Of a DNA stretch of 64,000 nt, positions 15,461-24,336 are shown one piece after another. Source of the DNA: JAXMAZ01 sp046350115 (lineage in GTDB: Bacteria; Planctomycetota; Planctomycetia; Gemmatales; Gemmataceae); NCBI GenBank assembly GCA_046350115.1, contig JAXMAZ010000010.1:62001-126000 (forward strand). The letters run 5' to 3'. Numbering within the stretch: the stretch's first letter is position 1; each line of letters opens with the position of its first letter. Below the pieces are notes generated by a model. The model did no database searches, was not told the origin of the DNA, and saw nothing but the letters and a program-made list of their open reading frames with translations. A program made the translations under genes and the position numbers.

Positions 15461-17040
15461 GACTGTTCGCCCAGCAGTTTCAGCACCGACAGCGCCGGCG
15501 CCACCGCCACCTGGCCCAGCCCGCAGATCGAGGTCAGCGCCATCGCCTCGGCCAGGTCCGGCAGCGCCCCGAGCGCCTCCCGCGGCGCCGTCCCTGCCGC
15601 CGCCGCGTCCAGCAGCTCGACCGCCTTTTGCGACCCGACCCGGCACGGCACGCACTTGCCGCACGACTCGTTCCGGAAGAACCGGGTGACGTTCGCCGCC
15701 ACCGCCAGCAGGTCGGTCCCCTCGGCCACCACCACCACCGCCCCGGACCCGAGCATCGACCCGGCCTTGGCCAGCTCGTTGAACGCCAGCCGCACCCCGG
15801 CCATCGACGCCGGCAGGAAGTTGGACGACGCCCCGCCGGGGGCGAACGCCAACAGCCGCCGCCCGCCGCTCACCCCGCCGGCCAGCGCCAGCAGCTCGCC
15901 GAACGGCGTGCCGAGCGGCACCTGATACACCCCCGGCCGCTCGACGTGCCCGGACACGGCGATGAACTTCGGCCCCGGGAACCCGTCGCCCGCCCCGAGC
16001 CTCACCCACCAGTCCGCCCCGTTGAGCACGATCCCGGGGATGTTAGCGAACGTCTCCACGTTGTTGATCAGGGTCGGCCGGCCGTGCAGCCCGTGGCTGC
16101 CGGGGAACGGCGGCTTGTTCCGCGGCTCCCCTCGCTTGTCTTCCAGGCACTCCAGCAGGGCCGTCTCCTCGCCCAGGATGTACCCGCCGGGGGAGACGAA
16201 CACCTCGACGCTGAACCCGGCCGCCGGCCCGAGCAGCCCGGCGGCAGTCGCCTCGTCGATGGCGGCTTGTAGCGACTGTCGCTCGGCCTCGTACTCGTGC
16301 CGCAGGAAGACGATGCCGGTCTCGGCCCCCACCGTACGCCCGGCCAGGAGCATCCCTTCGATGACGAGGTGCGGCTGGTCCCGCAGGATGAGCGCATCTT
16401 TGAACGTGCCCGGCTCGCTCTCGTCGGCGTTGCAGATGACGTACTTCGGCGTCGCCGGCTCTCTGCGAACGAACTCCCACTTGGTCCCGGTCGGGAACCC
16501 GGCCCCGCCCATGCCCCGCAGCCCGCTCGCCTTAAGCTGGGTCAGGACATGGTCGGCGGCGTCGGGCCTCGCGGCCATCGCCCGGACGGCCCCGTACCGG
16601 TCGGCCGGGGCGTCGTAGGGGTCGTTCAGCCACCGGCGGGGGGGCGGCGGGCGGAACGCCGGCACCGTCTCCGGCTCCCTCACCCAGCCGGCGACCGCGG
16701 CCGGGTCGGCCAGCGGGACCGGGGTGCCGTTCAGCAGCCCGGCCGGCGCCCGGTCGCACCGGCCGATGCACGACACCTCGTGCACCTCCACGTCCCCGCC
16801 GTGCAGCTCCTTCAGCGCCTTCGCGCACGCCGCCCCGCCGGCCAGGAAGCAGCTCGCGTCCCGGCAGACGGCCAGCTCTACCCGGGACGGCGGGGTGGTG
16901 CGGAAGTGCGGGTAGAAGGACACCACCTGCTGGACGCGGTGGAGCGGCACGTTGGCGACGCGGGCCACCGCCCGGAGGGCCGGCTCGGTCAGGTGGCCGT
17001 CGGCGTGCTGGGCGGCGGTGAGCAGCGGAATGAGCGGCAT
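15457..17040 (-). CDS. fdhB: NAD-dependent formate dehydrogenase, beta (NuoE-NuoF fused) subunit
   Basis: A 527-residue fusion. Residues about 1-130 are the NuoE-like thioredoxin-fold 2Fe-2S domain, with Cys pairs in LAVCRDASCFL and VSCIGRC. Residues about 150-527 are the NuoF-like domain: GLRGMGGAGFPTGTKWEF (NADH/FMN site), CNADESEPGTFKD, GAYILGEE-like GGYILGEETALLE, and the 4Fe-4S ligands in ESCGKCVPCRVG. It passes electrons from the molybdenum subunit to NAD+. The chosen ATG at 17040 starts just before the NuoE fold; longer versions extend into the promoter region. The TGA overlaps the next ATG (ATGA), so the two subunits are translationally coupled. No separate gamma subunit or FdhD is present nearby. 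Confidence 0.92.
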   Translation of the reverse strand: MPLIPLLTAAQHADGHLTEPALRAVARVANVPLHRVQQVVSFYPHFRTTPPSRVELAVCRDASCFLAGGAACAKALKELHGGDVEVHEVSCIGRCDRAPAGLLNGTPVPLADPAAVAGWVREPETVPAFRPPPPRRWLNDPYDAPADRYGAVRAMAARPDAADHVLTQLKASGLRGMGGAGFPTGTKWEFVRREPATPKYVICNADESEPGTFKDALILRDQPHLVIEGMLLAGRTVGAETGIVFLRHEYEAERQSLQAAIDEATAAGLLGPAAGFSVEVFVSPGGYILGEETALLECLEDKRGEPRNKPPFPGSHGLHGRPTLINNVETFANIPGIVLNGADWWVRLGAGDGFPGPKFIAVSGHVERPGVYQVPLGTPFGELLALAGGVSGGRRLLAFAPGGASSNFLPASMAGVRLAFNELAKAGSMLGSGAVVVVAEGTDLLAVAANVTRFFRNESCGKCVPCRVGSQKAVELLDAAAAGTAPREALGALPDLAEAMALTSICGLGQVAVAPALSVLKLLGEQS

Positions 17041-17330
17041 GGGTGGGAGTGGATCGTACAGGGCCGGCCGGGCGGACGCCAGTCCCCAGCCGTCGCCCGC
17101 AAACTCGCCCCCGATCCCGCCGGCCCGCCACATTAGCCGAATCCTGCCTCATCCCACTTTTCCTTGCTTCCGATTTGCCCCAATCGCTACGACCCGTCCT
17201 CGTCGTCTCTCGTGGTCGATTCGTTCAAACCGTGCTGACCCCACCGGTCCGCGGTACACGCTACGATTGGCACATCCGCACCGATTGCCGCATCCCGATC
17301 AACCGCTATGAGCCGCACGGAGCGACCCGC
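17041..17330. other. Divergent intergenic region between formate dehydrogenase operon and subtilase gene
   Basis: About 290 bases between divergent genes, somewhat poorer in GC than the flanks at 17150-17320. It should hold both promoters, but I cannot point to convincing -35/-10 pairs. Open frames extending into it lack protein-like sequence. Confidence 0.5.
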
Positions 17331-19436
17331 ATGAGTGCCGCCGCGCCCCGACCCCACTTCCGGGTGGAACAGCTCGAAGACCGGGCCGTCCCGGCCGCCG
17401 CGGTCGACCCGTCCCGGGTGCTGGTGACGACGGCCACCTGGGCGAACGGCCCGGCTGTGGCCGCCGTCGTCGAGCGGTCGCCGGCCATCACCGCCGTCAC
17501 CGCCCTCGGGTTCGGGGTGTACCAGGCGGACCTCGCCCCCGGGGTGTCGCTCGACCAGGGCCGGGCGGCCCTGTCCGGGGTGACGGGGGTGGTGTCGGTC
17601 CAGCCGGACTCCAAGCTGACCGTCAACGCGGTGCCGAACGACCCGAGCTACGCCGACCAGTGGGGGCTGACTGTGGCCTCCGCACCGGCCGCCTGGAACG
17701 TGTCCACCGGCACCGGGCAGACCATCGTCGCCGTGATCGACAGCGGCGTGGACACGGCCCACCCGGACCTGGCCGCCAACCTGTGGCGGAACGCCCGCGA
17801 GGTGGCCGGCAACGGCCGGGACGACGACGGCAACGGGTACGTGGACGACGTGAACGGGTACGACTTCACCGCCAACACCGGCACCCCGACCGACACCCTC
17901 GGGCACGGCACCCACGTGGCCGGGATCATCGGGGCGGTCGGCGGGAACGGGGCGGGCGTCACCGGGGTGTCCTGGCACGTCCGGGTCATGGCCCTGAAGT
18001 TCATGTCCGGGGCGGACGGCGGGTACACCAGCAACGCCATCCGGGCGATCGACTACGCGATCGCCAACGGGGCCAAGGTGATCAACGAGAGCTGGGGCGG
18101 CGGGCCGGCCGACGGGGCGCTGGCCGCCGCCACCGCCCGCGCCCGGGCGGCCGGGGCGGTCATCGTCTCGGCCGCCGGCAACGCCGGGTCGAACACCGAC
18201 GCCAGCCCGTTCTACCCGGCCAGCTACGTCACCCAGTTCGACAACGTGGTGTCAGTCGCCGCCACCGACCGCACCGACCGGCTGGCCGGCTACTCCAACT
18301 TCGGGGCCAACACCGTCACGCTGGCCGCCCCGGGGTCGAGCATCACCAGCACCCTGCCGAACGGGCGGTACGGGACCAAGAGCGGGACGAGCATGGCCGC
18401 CCCGTTCGTGTCCGGGGCGCTGGCCCTGCTGTGGGACCAGCACCCGACGTGGACCTACCAGCAGGTGATCGCCAAGCTGAAGGCGTCCGTGGACGTGCTG
18501 CCGGCGCTGGCCGGGAAGGTGGCGACCGGCGGCCGGATCGACCTGGCCAAGCTGCTCGACGCCACGACCGTCTCCCCGCCGACAGTGCCGCCACCGGCTC
18601 CCACGCCGACGCCGGCCCCATCCGGGCAGGCCCCGCAGGTGACGGGCGCCCTGTTCAGCGGGCCGCGGGCCGGGACGTTCGACCGGGTGCAGGTGACGTT
18701 CAGCACGGCCGTCGATCCGGGCACGCTGACCGGCGGCGTCGGCGTCACCGGACCGGCTGGGGCGGTCGGGGTGTCGTTCGTGCAGGCGGTCGCCGGGTCC
18801 GAGAACACGCGGTTCAACCTGATCTTCTCCCGCACCCAGACGGCGGCCGGCACGTACACCGTGGCCGTCGGCCCGCAGGTGAAGTCGGCCGGCGGGGTGG
18901 CCGCGGCCCCGTTCAGCCAGTCGGCGACCCTCGGCACCGCCACCCCGACCCCGACGCCTACGCCGACCCGCACCTACAGCGTGTCCGGGTTGCCGAAGGC
19001 GATCCAGGACCAGCGGACCACCCGGGTCGAGTTGACTGTGCCGGACACGTTCACCATCACAGGGCTGTCGGTGCAGTTGAACCTGACCCACGCCCGGACC
19101 AGCGACCTGCAGATCCGGCTGACCGCCCCGGACGGCCGGCGGGTGGTGCTGTTCAACCGCGGGTCGGGGGCGAGCCTGACGAACGCCCTGTTCACCGACG
19201 CCGGCGCGGTCCGGCCGGAGCAGCCGCTCGCCGGGCTGCTCGGGACGAGTGCCCGGGGGAAGTGGGTGCTGGAGATCTTCGACCTGGCGGCCGGGGCGAC
19301 CGGAACGCTGTCCGGGGTGTCGCTGCAGTTCGCCGGCAGCGGGGCGCAGTCGGTGGCCCCGCCGGACGCTGTCTCCGACGCGATGACGAACGGCCGCCCG
19401 GACCAGATCAGCGGCGGCAGCGTGCGGCACCGATAG
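17331..19436 (+). CDS. S8 family subtilisin-like serine peptidase with C-terminal P domain
   Basis: A 701-residue exported protease. The N-terminus (HFRVEQLEDRAVPAA) has the LEDR-x-VP motif found at the start of many planctomycete surface proteins in place of a classical signal peptide. An inhibitor-like prodomain precedes the catalytic domain: Asp137 in VAVIDSGVDTAHPDL, His192 in GHGTHVAGI, Ser354 in GTSMAAPFVSG. A Pro/Thr-rich linker (PTPAPS) leads to an Ig-like segment, another TP repeat linker, and a proprotein-convertase P domain (about 580-685; YSVSGLPKAIQDQRTTRVEL, TSDLQIRLTAPDGRRVVLF, ARGKWVLEIFD). I chose ATG 17331 because it places LEDR near the N-terminus. It ends six bases from the convergent gene at 19443. 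Confidence 0.92.
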   Translation: MSAAAPRPHFRVEQLEDRAVPAAAVDPSRVLVTTATWANGPAVAAVVERSPAITAVTALGFGVYQADLAPGVSLDQGRAALSGVTGVVSVQPDSKLTVNAVPNDPSYADQWGLTVASAPAAWNVSTGTGQTIVAVIDSGVDTAHPDLAANLWRNAREVAGNGRDDDGNGYVDDVNGYDFTANTGTPTDTLGHGTHVAGIIGAVGGNGAGVTGVSWHVRVMALKFMSGADGGYTSNAIRAIDYAIANGAKVINESWGGGPADGALAAATARARAAGAVIVSAAGNAGSNTDASPFYPASYVTQFDNVVSVAATDRTDRLAGYSNFGANTVTLAAPGSSITSTLPNGRYGTKSGTSMAAPFVSGALALLWDQHPTWTYQQVIAKLKASVDVLPALAGKVATGGRIDLAKLLDATTVSPPTVPPPAPTPTPAPSGQAPQVTGALFSGPRAGTFDRVQVTFSTAVDPGTLTGGVGVTGPAGAVGVSFVQAVAGSENTRFNLIFSRTQTAAGTYTVAVGPQVKSAGGVAAAPFSQSATLGTATPTPTPTPTRTYSVSGLPKAIQDQRTTRVELTVPDTFTITGLSVQLNLTHARTSDLQIRLTAPDGRRVVLFNRGSGASLTNALFTDAGAVRPEQPLAGLLGTSARGKWVLEIFDLAAGATGTLSGVSLQFAGSGAQSVAPPDAVSDAMTNGRPDQISGGSVRHR

Positions 19437-19442
19437 GCGAGC

Positions 19443-20519
19443 CTACTCGGCCGGTCGCAGGTGGTAGCTGAACGCCCCAAGCAGATCGCCTCGGGTGCCG
19501 CCGTGGCACTCGACGCACTGCTTGACCGCCCGCACCGCCCCGACCATCCGCAGCCCGCCCGCCGACGGCTTGACCACGATATCCTCACTGCCCCGCAGCC
19601 GGCCCAGGGCGTCCGCCTCGAACGGGTCGAGCGGTCGGGTCGGGGCCGCCTTCAACTCGTCCATCCGGGGCAGGTTTTTCGACACATACGCGACCGGCGT
19701 CGGGTGGACCACCAGCCCGATCAGGTCCAGGTCGGTCACCGCCCACCCACGTTCCGGCCCCGGAACCTTACTGAACCGGTGACTCTCGAACCCGGTCACC
19801 CGGCCGTCCCGGACCAGCCCGAAACCAGCGGGGTGGACGAAGTCCAGCACCCCGCTCCGGTGCAGCCCGTCGAAGTCGGTCGCCGACCACGCCGGCAGTG
19901 TCACCCCCGCGGATCGGTCCGGCCCGGTGTGGACCGGCTTTGGCACCGGCCCGACCACCTGGGTTTTCAGCCACGCCGCCGACGGCCGCGGGATCGCCCG
20001 CATGACCCCGAACCCCGGCGTGTCGATGAAGTCCAAAACCCGTTCGTCGTGCAGTCGGCGGAGTGTGTAAGATCGACCGCTGCCTCCCACCCAGACCTCA
20101 TCCTCGATCAACTTGATCCGGCTTTCATCGACCGGTGTGGTTCCCATCGTGCCGGCCGGCCGTGGCGGCAGCCGGTCGGCGAGTGGTTCAAATCCGTATT
20201 GGCCTCGCAGCACCTCGTACTCCCGGCGTTGTTCGACCGCCGCCCACAGGGCGATCAGATAGGCGACCACGGTAACGGCCAACGACAGGCCGAGGTACGC
20301 CCGGCGGCCATTCCGGGGAGCGAGCAACAGGCCAGCGGTGACGGCCATGACCGCAGCCGACGCCTGGAACGGAGCGAGGAGCATCGTCAGGCAAAACGGG
20401 CCGATCGCAGCCGCCGAACAGACGCCAGCCACCTTCCCAACCGGCGGCGGCGTGCGGAATGCGTACCGAGCCACGACCACCAGCAGGACCACCGATAGGA
20501 TCAGTGAGAAGACGAACAC
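19443..20519 (-). CDS. Membrane protein with single C-terminal CxxCH haem motif
   Basis: A 358-residue protein with three to four hydrophobic segments in the first 115 residues (FVFSLILSVVLLVVVARYAF; FCLTMLLAPFQASAAVMAV; LGLSLAVTVVAYLIALWAAV), then a large soluble domain. The domain contains two similar sub-repeats (RVLDFIDTPGFGVMRAI and GVLDFVHPAGFGLVRDG). A single CVECH site near the C-terminus is a c-type haem attachment motif. Start is GTG with GGAG eight bases upstream. I infer a membrane-anchored periplasmic monohaem cytochrome, a kind seen in planctomycete DUF1549/PSD1-like contexts, but the family is not identified. Confidence 0.75.
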   Translation of the reverse strand: MFVFSLILSVVLLVVVARYAFRTPPPVGKVAGVCSAAAIGPFCLTMLLAPFQASAAVMAVTAGLLLAPRNGRRAYLGLSLAVTVVAYLIALWAAVEQRREYEVLRGQYGFEPLADRLPPRPAGTMGTTPVDESRIKLIEDEVWVGGSGRSYTLRRLHDERVLDFIDTPGFGVMRAIPRPSAAWLKTQVVGPVPKPVHTGPDRSAGVTLPAWSATDFDGLHRSGVLDFVHPAGFGLVRDGRVTGFESHRFSKVPGPERGWAVTDLDLIGLVVHPTPVAYVSKNLPRMDELKAAPTRPLDPFEADALGRLRGSEDIVVKPSAGGLRMVGAVRAVKQCVECHGGTRGDLLGAFSYHLRPAE

Positions 20520-20660
20520 AGACGGCTCCGGGCGTGCGGGCCAGACCGACGAGAGAGGTCGCGACTCCCACCGTACCTACCGGGCTGCATGGCCGCCAAG
20601 TGAAAAGCCCAGGGGGCGTGGGCCACTAACGGTTGGTAGAATGCCGGCGGAGGTGCCGCG

Positions 20661-20915
20661 ATGAGCCGAACCCTGGAACTGCCCGACGCCCTGTACGCCG
20701 CCCTGGAGCGGGCCGCCGCCGACCGCGGGCTGGACCCGGTCGGGTGGCTCGCCGCCGCCCTGCCGCCGGCCGCGCCGGATCAGGAGAAGACCTTGGCCGA
20801 ACGCTTCGCCGGGCGGACCGGGCGGATCACCAGCGGTCGCAGCGACCTGTCTGCGGACACCGGCCGGCAGTTCGCCGAGGGGATGGAGGAGAAGCGGCGA
20901 GAGGGCCGGCTGTGA
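20661..20915 (+). CDS. VapB-like antitoxin (putative)
   Basis: An 84-residue protein with a ribbon-helix-helix-like start (SRTLELPDALYAALERAA) and a charged C-terminal tail (FAEGMEEKRREGRL). GGAGG lies upstream of the ATG. Its TGA overlaps the GTG start of the PIN-domain gene by four bases, the standard antitoxin-toxin arrangement. It would repress its own promoter and neutralise the PIN nuclease. The family is assigned mainly from size, position and the N-terminal pattern. Confidence 0.75.
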   Translation: MSRTLELPDALYAALERAAADRGLDPVGWLAAALPPAAPDQEKTLAERFAGRTGRITSGRSDLSADTGRQFAEGMEEKRREGRL

Positions 20916-21322
20916 CCCTCTGCGACACCGGGCCGATGGTCGCCCTGATCGACGGCGGGGACCGGGACTACGCCCGCTGCCTGATGGCCCTGGAGGGTCT
21001 GGGGCGGGAACAACTGGTCACAACCTGGCCCTGTCTGACTGAGGGGATGTACCTGCTCGGCCGGAACGCCGGACCCACGGCCCAGGACGAGCTCTGGGGC
21101 TATTTGGCGGACGGGTTGATCCGGCTCGATCTGCCCGCCCCCGGCGAGTGGGCGCGGATGCGGGCGCTGATGGTCCAGTACGCGGACGCCCCGATGGACC
21201 TGGCCGACGCCTCCCTGGTCGTCGCCGCGGAGCGGCTCGGCGTCCGCCGGGTGTTCACCCTCGACCGCCACTTCCACGCCTACCGGGCCGACGGCACCGA
21301 ACCGTTCGAGATCGTGCCGTGA
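20912..21322 (+). CDS. PIN-domain ribonuclease toxin (VapC-like)
   Basis: A 136-residue PIN domain. The acidic metal-binding residues are visible in order: LCDTGPMVALID near the N-terminus, CLTEGMYLL, and DLADASLVVAAERLGVRRVF near the C-terminus. The reading frame starts at GTG 20912, overlapping the antitoxin stop (GTGA). As a VapC-type toxin it would cut RNA when the antitoxin is degraded. This is an addiction or stress module; no mobile element lies beside it. Confidence 0.87.
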   Translation: MTLCDTGPMVALIDGGDRDYARCLMALEGLGREQLVTTWPCLTEGMYLLGRNAGPTAQDELWGYLADGLIRLDLPAPGEWARMRALMVQYADAPMDLADASLVVAAERLGVRRVFTLDRHFHAYRADGTEPFEIVP

Positions 21323-21407
21323 CGGCCCCCCGCCGGCGCATCGGGGTTGCTGCCGGCGGCCGTTCTCGCTCTACTAGCCGCTAGCCCCCTCGCCCCGGAG
21401 CCGGCCG

Positions 21408-22247
21408 ATGACCCCGACCCTGCCCGCCGTCCGCCCGCCCAAGGTCCGGCCCGGCCGCCTGATCAAGAAGGCGGTCAAGCGGGTCGTCCCGCTCGCCGTC
21501 GCCGCCTACTTCATCCCGGTCACCCTGGCCGTGTACGTCGGCCTCGGGCTGCTGGACGTGCTGCGGAACACCCGCCGCAACCTGTCCACCCTGGACCGGT
21601 ACTTCTTCGGCAACGGGGTGTTCACCTGGCTCTTGGCCCCGTTCAACCTGCTGATGGACGTGCTCTGTCTGCCGTACCGGAACCGCGGCATCTACAAGCT
21701 GGAAGACCTGCCGGCCGGCCACCAGGCGGAGATCAAGAAGCTGATCGCCGCCGCCCACGACCGCGACCTGATCGGGATGCTGGCCGCCAAGCTCGGCGAG
21801 TCCAAGCGGGCGATGATCTTCTTCAAGTGGTACGGCCGGAACCTGCCGACCACGGTGGACATGCCGGAGTACCACGACAGGTACCGGTACATCCGGACGA
21901 TCGGGGTGTCGGTGTTCAACAAGCGGCAGTCGACCGGGCTGCACTACGGCCCGCTGCGGGTGACCCTGCGGGTGCTGTACAACGTCAACCCGATCGACGA
22001 CCCGAACGTGTACATCACCGTCGGCCGGCACACCCACCGGTGGCGGGACCAGCAGTTGTTCATCTTCGACGACACCCTGCAGCACCAGTCGGTGAACGAG
22101 TCGGACGGGGTGCGGTACTGCCTGTTCGTGGACATGCTCCGGCCGACCCCGTGGCCGTGGCTGTTGAGCGGCGTCCTGAGCGGGGTGCGGCTGGTGTCGG
22201 CCCCGGTCCGGGCGGTGTTCTACAAGCACTGGACGTTCATCAAGTGA
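21408..22247 (+). CDS. Aspartyl/asparaginyl beta-hydroxylase family protein, membrane-anchored
   Basis: A 279-residue protein with an N-terminal basic stretch and a membrane segment (VVPLAVAAYFIPVTLAVYVG). Residues about 150-250 form an iron/2-oxoglutarate cupin of the Asp/Asn hydroxylase family: His179 in GLHYGPLRVTLR, and WRDQQLFIFDDTLQHQSVN with His226, followed by RYCLFVDMLRP. Family members hydroxylate Asp/Asn side chains or, in LpxO, the acyl chain of lipid A. Membrane anchoring and the fatty-acyl cluster nearby make a lipid substrate possible, which is inference. A small membrane-protein gene follows 18 bases later, probably in the same operon. Confidence 0.85.
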   Translation: MTPTLPAVRPPKVRPGRLIKKAVKRVVPLAVAAYFIPVTLAVYVGLGLLDVLRNTRRNLSTLDRYFFGNGVFTWLLAPFNLLMDVLCLPYRNRGIYKLEDLPAGHQAEIKKLIAAAHDRDLIGMLAAKLGESKRAMIFFKWYGRNLPTTVDMPEYHDRYRYIRTIGVSVFNKRQSTGLHYGPLRVTLRVLYNVNPIDDPNVYITVGRHTHRWRDQQLFIFDDTLQHQSVNESDGVRYCLFVDMLRPTPWPWLLSGVLSGVRLVSAPVRAVFYKHWTFIK

Positions 22248-22265
22248 CGGCCGGCGGGGGAGGCG

Positions 22266-22457
22266 ATGGAGCTGTTCGAGTGGTGGGGCGGCCTCAGCCC
22301 GTGGGTGCGGATCGGGGTGGCCCTCTTGTTCCTGCTGGCGTCGACGGGGGCGTGGCTGGCCGGCTACTTCTGGCCGTGGGGCTGGGGGGCCGGGGCGGTC
22401 ATGCTCCTGTTCTCGTTCCCGTCCCGGGCCGAGCGGAAGGGGTTTCACGACTTCTGA
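22266..22457 (+). CDS. Small two-helix membrane protein
   Basis: A 63-residue protein that is mostly two hydrophobic helices (VRIGVALLFLLASTGAWLAG and WGAGAVMLLFSF) flanked by charged ends. GGGGGAGG lies just upstream of the ATG. Co-directional with the hydroxylase gene, 18 bases apart. The function is unknown; a partner or stabiliser of the hydroxylase is a guess. The TGA stop forms the first bases of the perfect inverted repeat at 22455-22535. Confidence 0.7.
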   Translation: MELFEWWGGLSPWVRIGVALLFLLASTGAWLAGYFWPWGWGAGAVMLLFSFPSRAERKGFHDF

Positions 22458-22535
22458 CCGCTCTGCGTAGGGGCCGCTGTGCGGACCGGTGGGAGCGCAT
22501 CCGGTCCGCACAGCGGCCCCTACGCAGAGCGGTCA
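22455..22535. repeat. Perfect inverted repeat, variant of the GTAGGG-CCGCTGTGCGGACC family
   Basis: 35-base perfect arms: TGACCGCTCTGCGTAGGGGC and onward, mirrored to GCAGAGCGGTCA at 22535. It begins exactly at the stop codon of the preceding gene and lies between convergent genes, so it could act as a two-way terminator. Confidence 0.88.
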
Positions 22536-22593
22536 GCCGGGCCTGCTGGGCTTATTTCCCGAATGACCGGGATCGGGAAAGAACCGGCCCCCC

Positions 22594-24288
22594 TCAACCC
22601 ACTTCCCGCCGCACGTCCATCGTCGCCTTGAATCCGAGGTCGCCGATCAGGCACGGCCGCTTGTACTGCTCCGGGCTGCCGCCGGTCGTCGCCAGCCGGC
22701 GGCGGTCCCACTCGGCCCACGCCCCGGCCGGCAACACCTCCGCCCGCACCGGCCCGAGCCGGCCGCTCTCCCGCTTGGCCGCGTACTCCACGTTCTGCTC
22801 GCCCAAGCAGCGGTCGAACGCCGCCAGGAACCGCGTCACCGCCCCCTCGTCGGCGGCGTCCGGTTCCTCGACGAACAGGCCGTAGAACGGCTGGCGGTCG
22901 TCCCACACCGGGGCGACCGTGTACCCGCTGACGGCGAACCCGGTCCGCTTGGCCGCCGCCTCCATCGCCTGGGTGACGTGGTGCTCGCTCAGCTTCTCGC
23001 CGGTCAGGTTGGCGAACCGGTGCCCTTTGCCCAGAAACTCGACCAGCGGCGTCTTGCCCAGGAACCCCCGCACCCGCACCAGGTCGCTGATCTGGTAGCG
23101 GTACAGGCCGCTGGCCGTCGTCGGCACGATGAAGTAGCTTTGCCCGTCGGCCAGTTCGTGCGCCCCGAGGACGGTCGGCTGCGGCGAGTCCGCTTCGGCC
23201 TCCGGGACGAACTCGAAGTAGTGGCTCCAGATGTCGAGCACCCCGGCCGGGGTGCCGTTGGCGAACGGGATGGTCATCCGCCCCTCGGACGCCACCAGCC
23301 CCAGGTCGCGGATGGGCGGGTCGCCGAAGTACGTCGGCAGTTGCCGCAGGTACGGCCCCATGCTGCCGCCGGTCCAAACGCCGACGAGGGTGGTGTCGTC
23401 CGGCCACACGTCCCGCGGGTAGAGCCGGCCCGCTTGCTCCGCGATCCGTTCCAGTTCGCGTGCCCGCTCGGGGTTCGGCCGCAGCTTCGCCGCCAGGGCC
23501 GTTCGCACGTCCGCCGGCAAATCGAGGTCGGCGGTCAGCGTGCCGTCGTGAATGTCCTTGAGCAGCGCCTCCTTGCGGGCGTCCATCACCCGGGCCAGGG
23601 CGACGAGCGTGCTCGGGTTGGCGGACAGGAACAGGGCGCACGACCGGGGCAGCGAGAACCGCAGGGCGGCGTAGTAGCGGGCCTGGGCGTCCTTGATCTT
23701 GCCGGTGACGGCCGGCACCGCGTACAGCCAGCGGATAAACCGCTTCTGCACCGCGGTGGTGAACCCGCTCAGGTTGCCGCACGGGATGCCGGCGGCGGTG
23801 CGGAACTCGTCCGGGTCGCCGACGAGTTGCACGATGGCCCGCAGGAACAGCCGCCGGCCGCGGTGGTCCCGGTACGCCCGGGCGCCCCACATGTTCCAGC
23901 CGCGTTTGTAATCCCGCAGGTAGCGGTCGGTGACGGGGATCAGCTTCCGGGCGGCCGTCGTTCCGCTGGTCAGGGCGAACATCCGCACCCGGTCGCCGGC
24001 GATGAGCGCGTTCGTCTCCCCGTTCTTCAGCCGCTCGATGTACGGCTCGACGGCTTCATACGGGGCGATCGGCACCTGCCGGCGGTAATCAGCGACGGTG
24101 CGGACGTCGGCGAACCCGTGGTCGCGGCCGAACCCGGTGTCGGCCTGCCGGCGGAGGGTGCGGAGGAGGAGGTCGGTCTGGACCCGTTCGGGGTGGTCGC
24201 AGTCGCGGACGAAGGCGGCGATCCGGCGGTGGATCGGGTACGCGGCCAGCCGGCCGAGCCGGGTGAGAAGGAAGCGAGCGAGGGACAT
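22594..24288 (-). CDS. GH3-family acyl-acid ligase (adenylate-forming)
   Basis: A 564-residue member of the GH3 auxin-responsive family, which activates carboxylic acids with ATP and joins them to amino acids or other amines. The nucleotide-binding motif is FALTSGTTAARKLIPVTDRY. Other family landmarks are LRFSLPRSCALFLSANPSTL, YFGDPPIRDLGLVASEGRM, and near the C-terminus LYRYQISDLVRVRGFLGKTP with FLGKGHRFANLTGEKLSEHH. The ATG at 24288 gives the usual length; upstream in frame is only the repeat at 24337-24480. It lies on the same strand downstream of the alpha/beta hydrolase and the ketosynthase cluster, so it may load or conjugate the acyl product. Bacterial GH3 substrates are mostly unknown. 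Confidence 0.87.
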   Translation of the reverse strand: MSLARFLLTRLGRLAAYPIHRRIAAFVRDCDHPERVQTDLLLRTLRRQADTGFGRDHGFADVRTVADYRRQVPIAPYEAVEPYIERLKNGETNALIAGDRVRMFALTSGTTAARKLIPVTDRYLRDYKRGWNMWGARAYRDHRGRRLFLRAIVQLVGDPDEFRTAAGIPCGNLSGFTTAVQKRFIRWLYAVPAVTGKIKDAQARYYAALRFSLPRSCALFLSANPSTLVALARVMDARKEALLKDIHDGTLTADLDLPADVRTALAAKLRPNPERARELERIAEQAGRLYPRDVWPDDTTLVGVWTGGSMGPYLRQLPTYFGDPPIRDLGLVASEGRMTIPFANGTPAGVLDIWSHYFEFVPEAEADSPQPTVLGAHELADGQSYFIVPTTASGLYRYQISDLVRVRGFLGKTPLVEFLGKGHRFANLTGEKLSEHHVTQAMEAAAKRTGFAVSGYTVAPVWDDRQPFYGLFVEEPDAADEGAVTRFLAAFDRCLGEQNVEYAAKRESGRLGPVRAEVLPAGAWAEWDRRRLATTGGSPEQYKRPCLIGDLGFKATMDVRREVG

Positions 24289-24336
24289 GGGGTCCAGTTT
24301 AGCTGCCGGGCGAACTGGCGGCTTTGCAACCGTTTC

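Noticed and set aside
12545..16009. Longer version of the formate dehydrogenase alpha gene starting near 16009
   Set aside because: The extension is antisense-like Arg/Gly sequence overlapping the beta subunit gene; ATG 15460 precedes the ferredoxin domain and overlaps the upstream stop by ATGA.
20661..21322. Mobile element or defence island around the VapBC pair
   Set aside because: Neighbours are ordinary metabolic or envelope genes and no integrase or transposase lies nearby.
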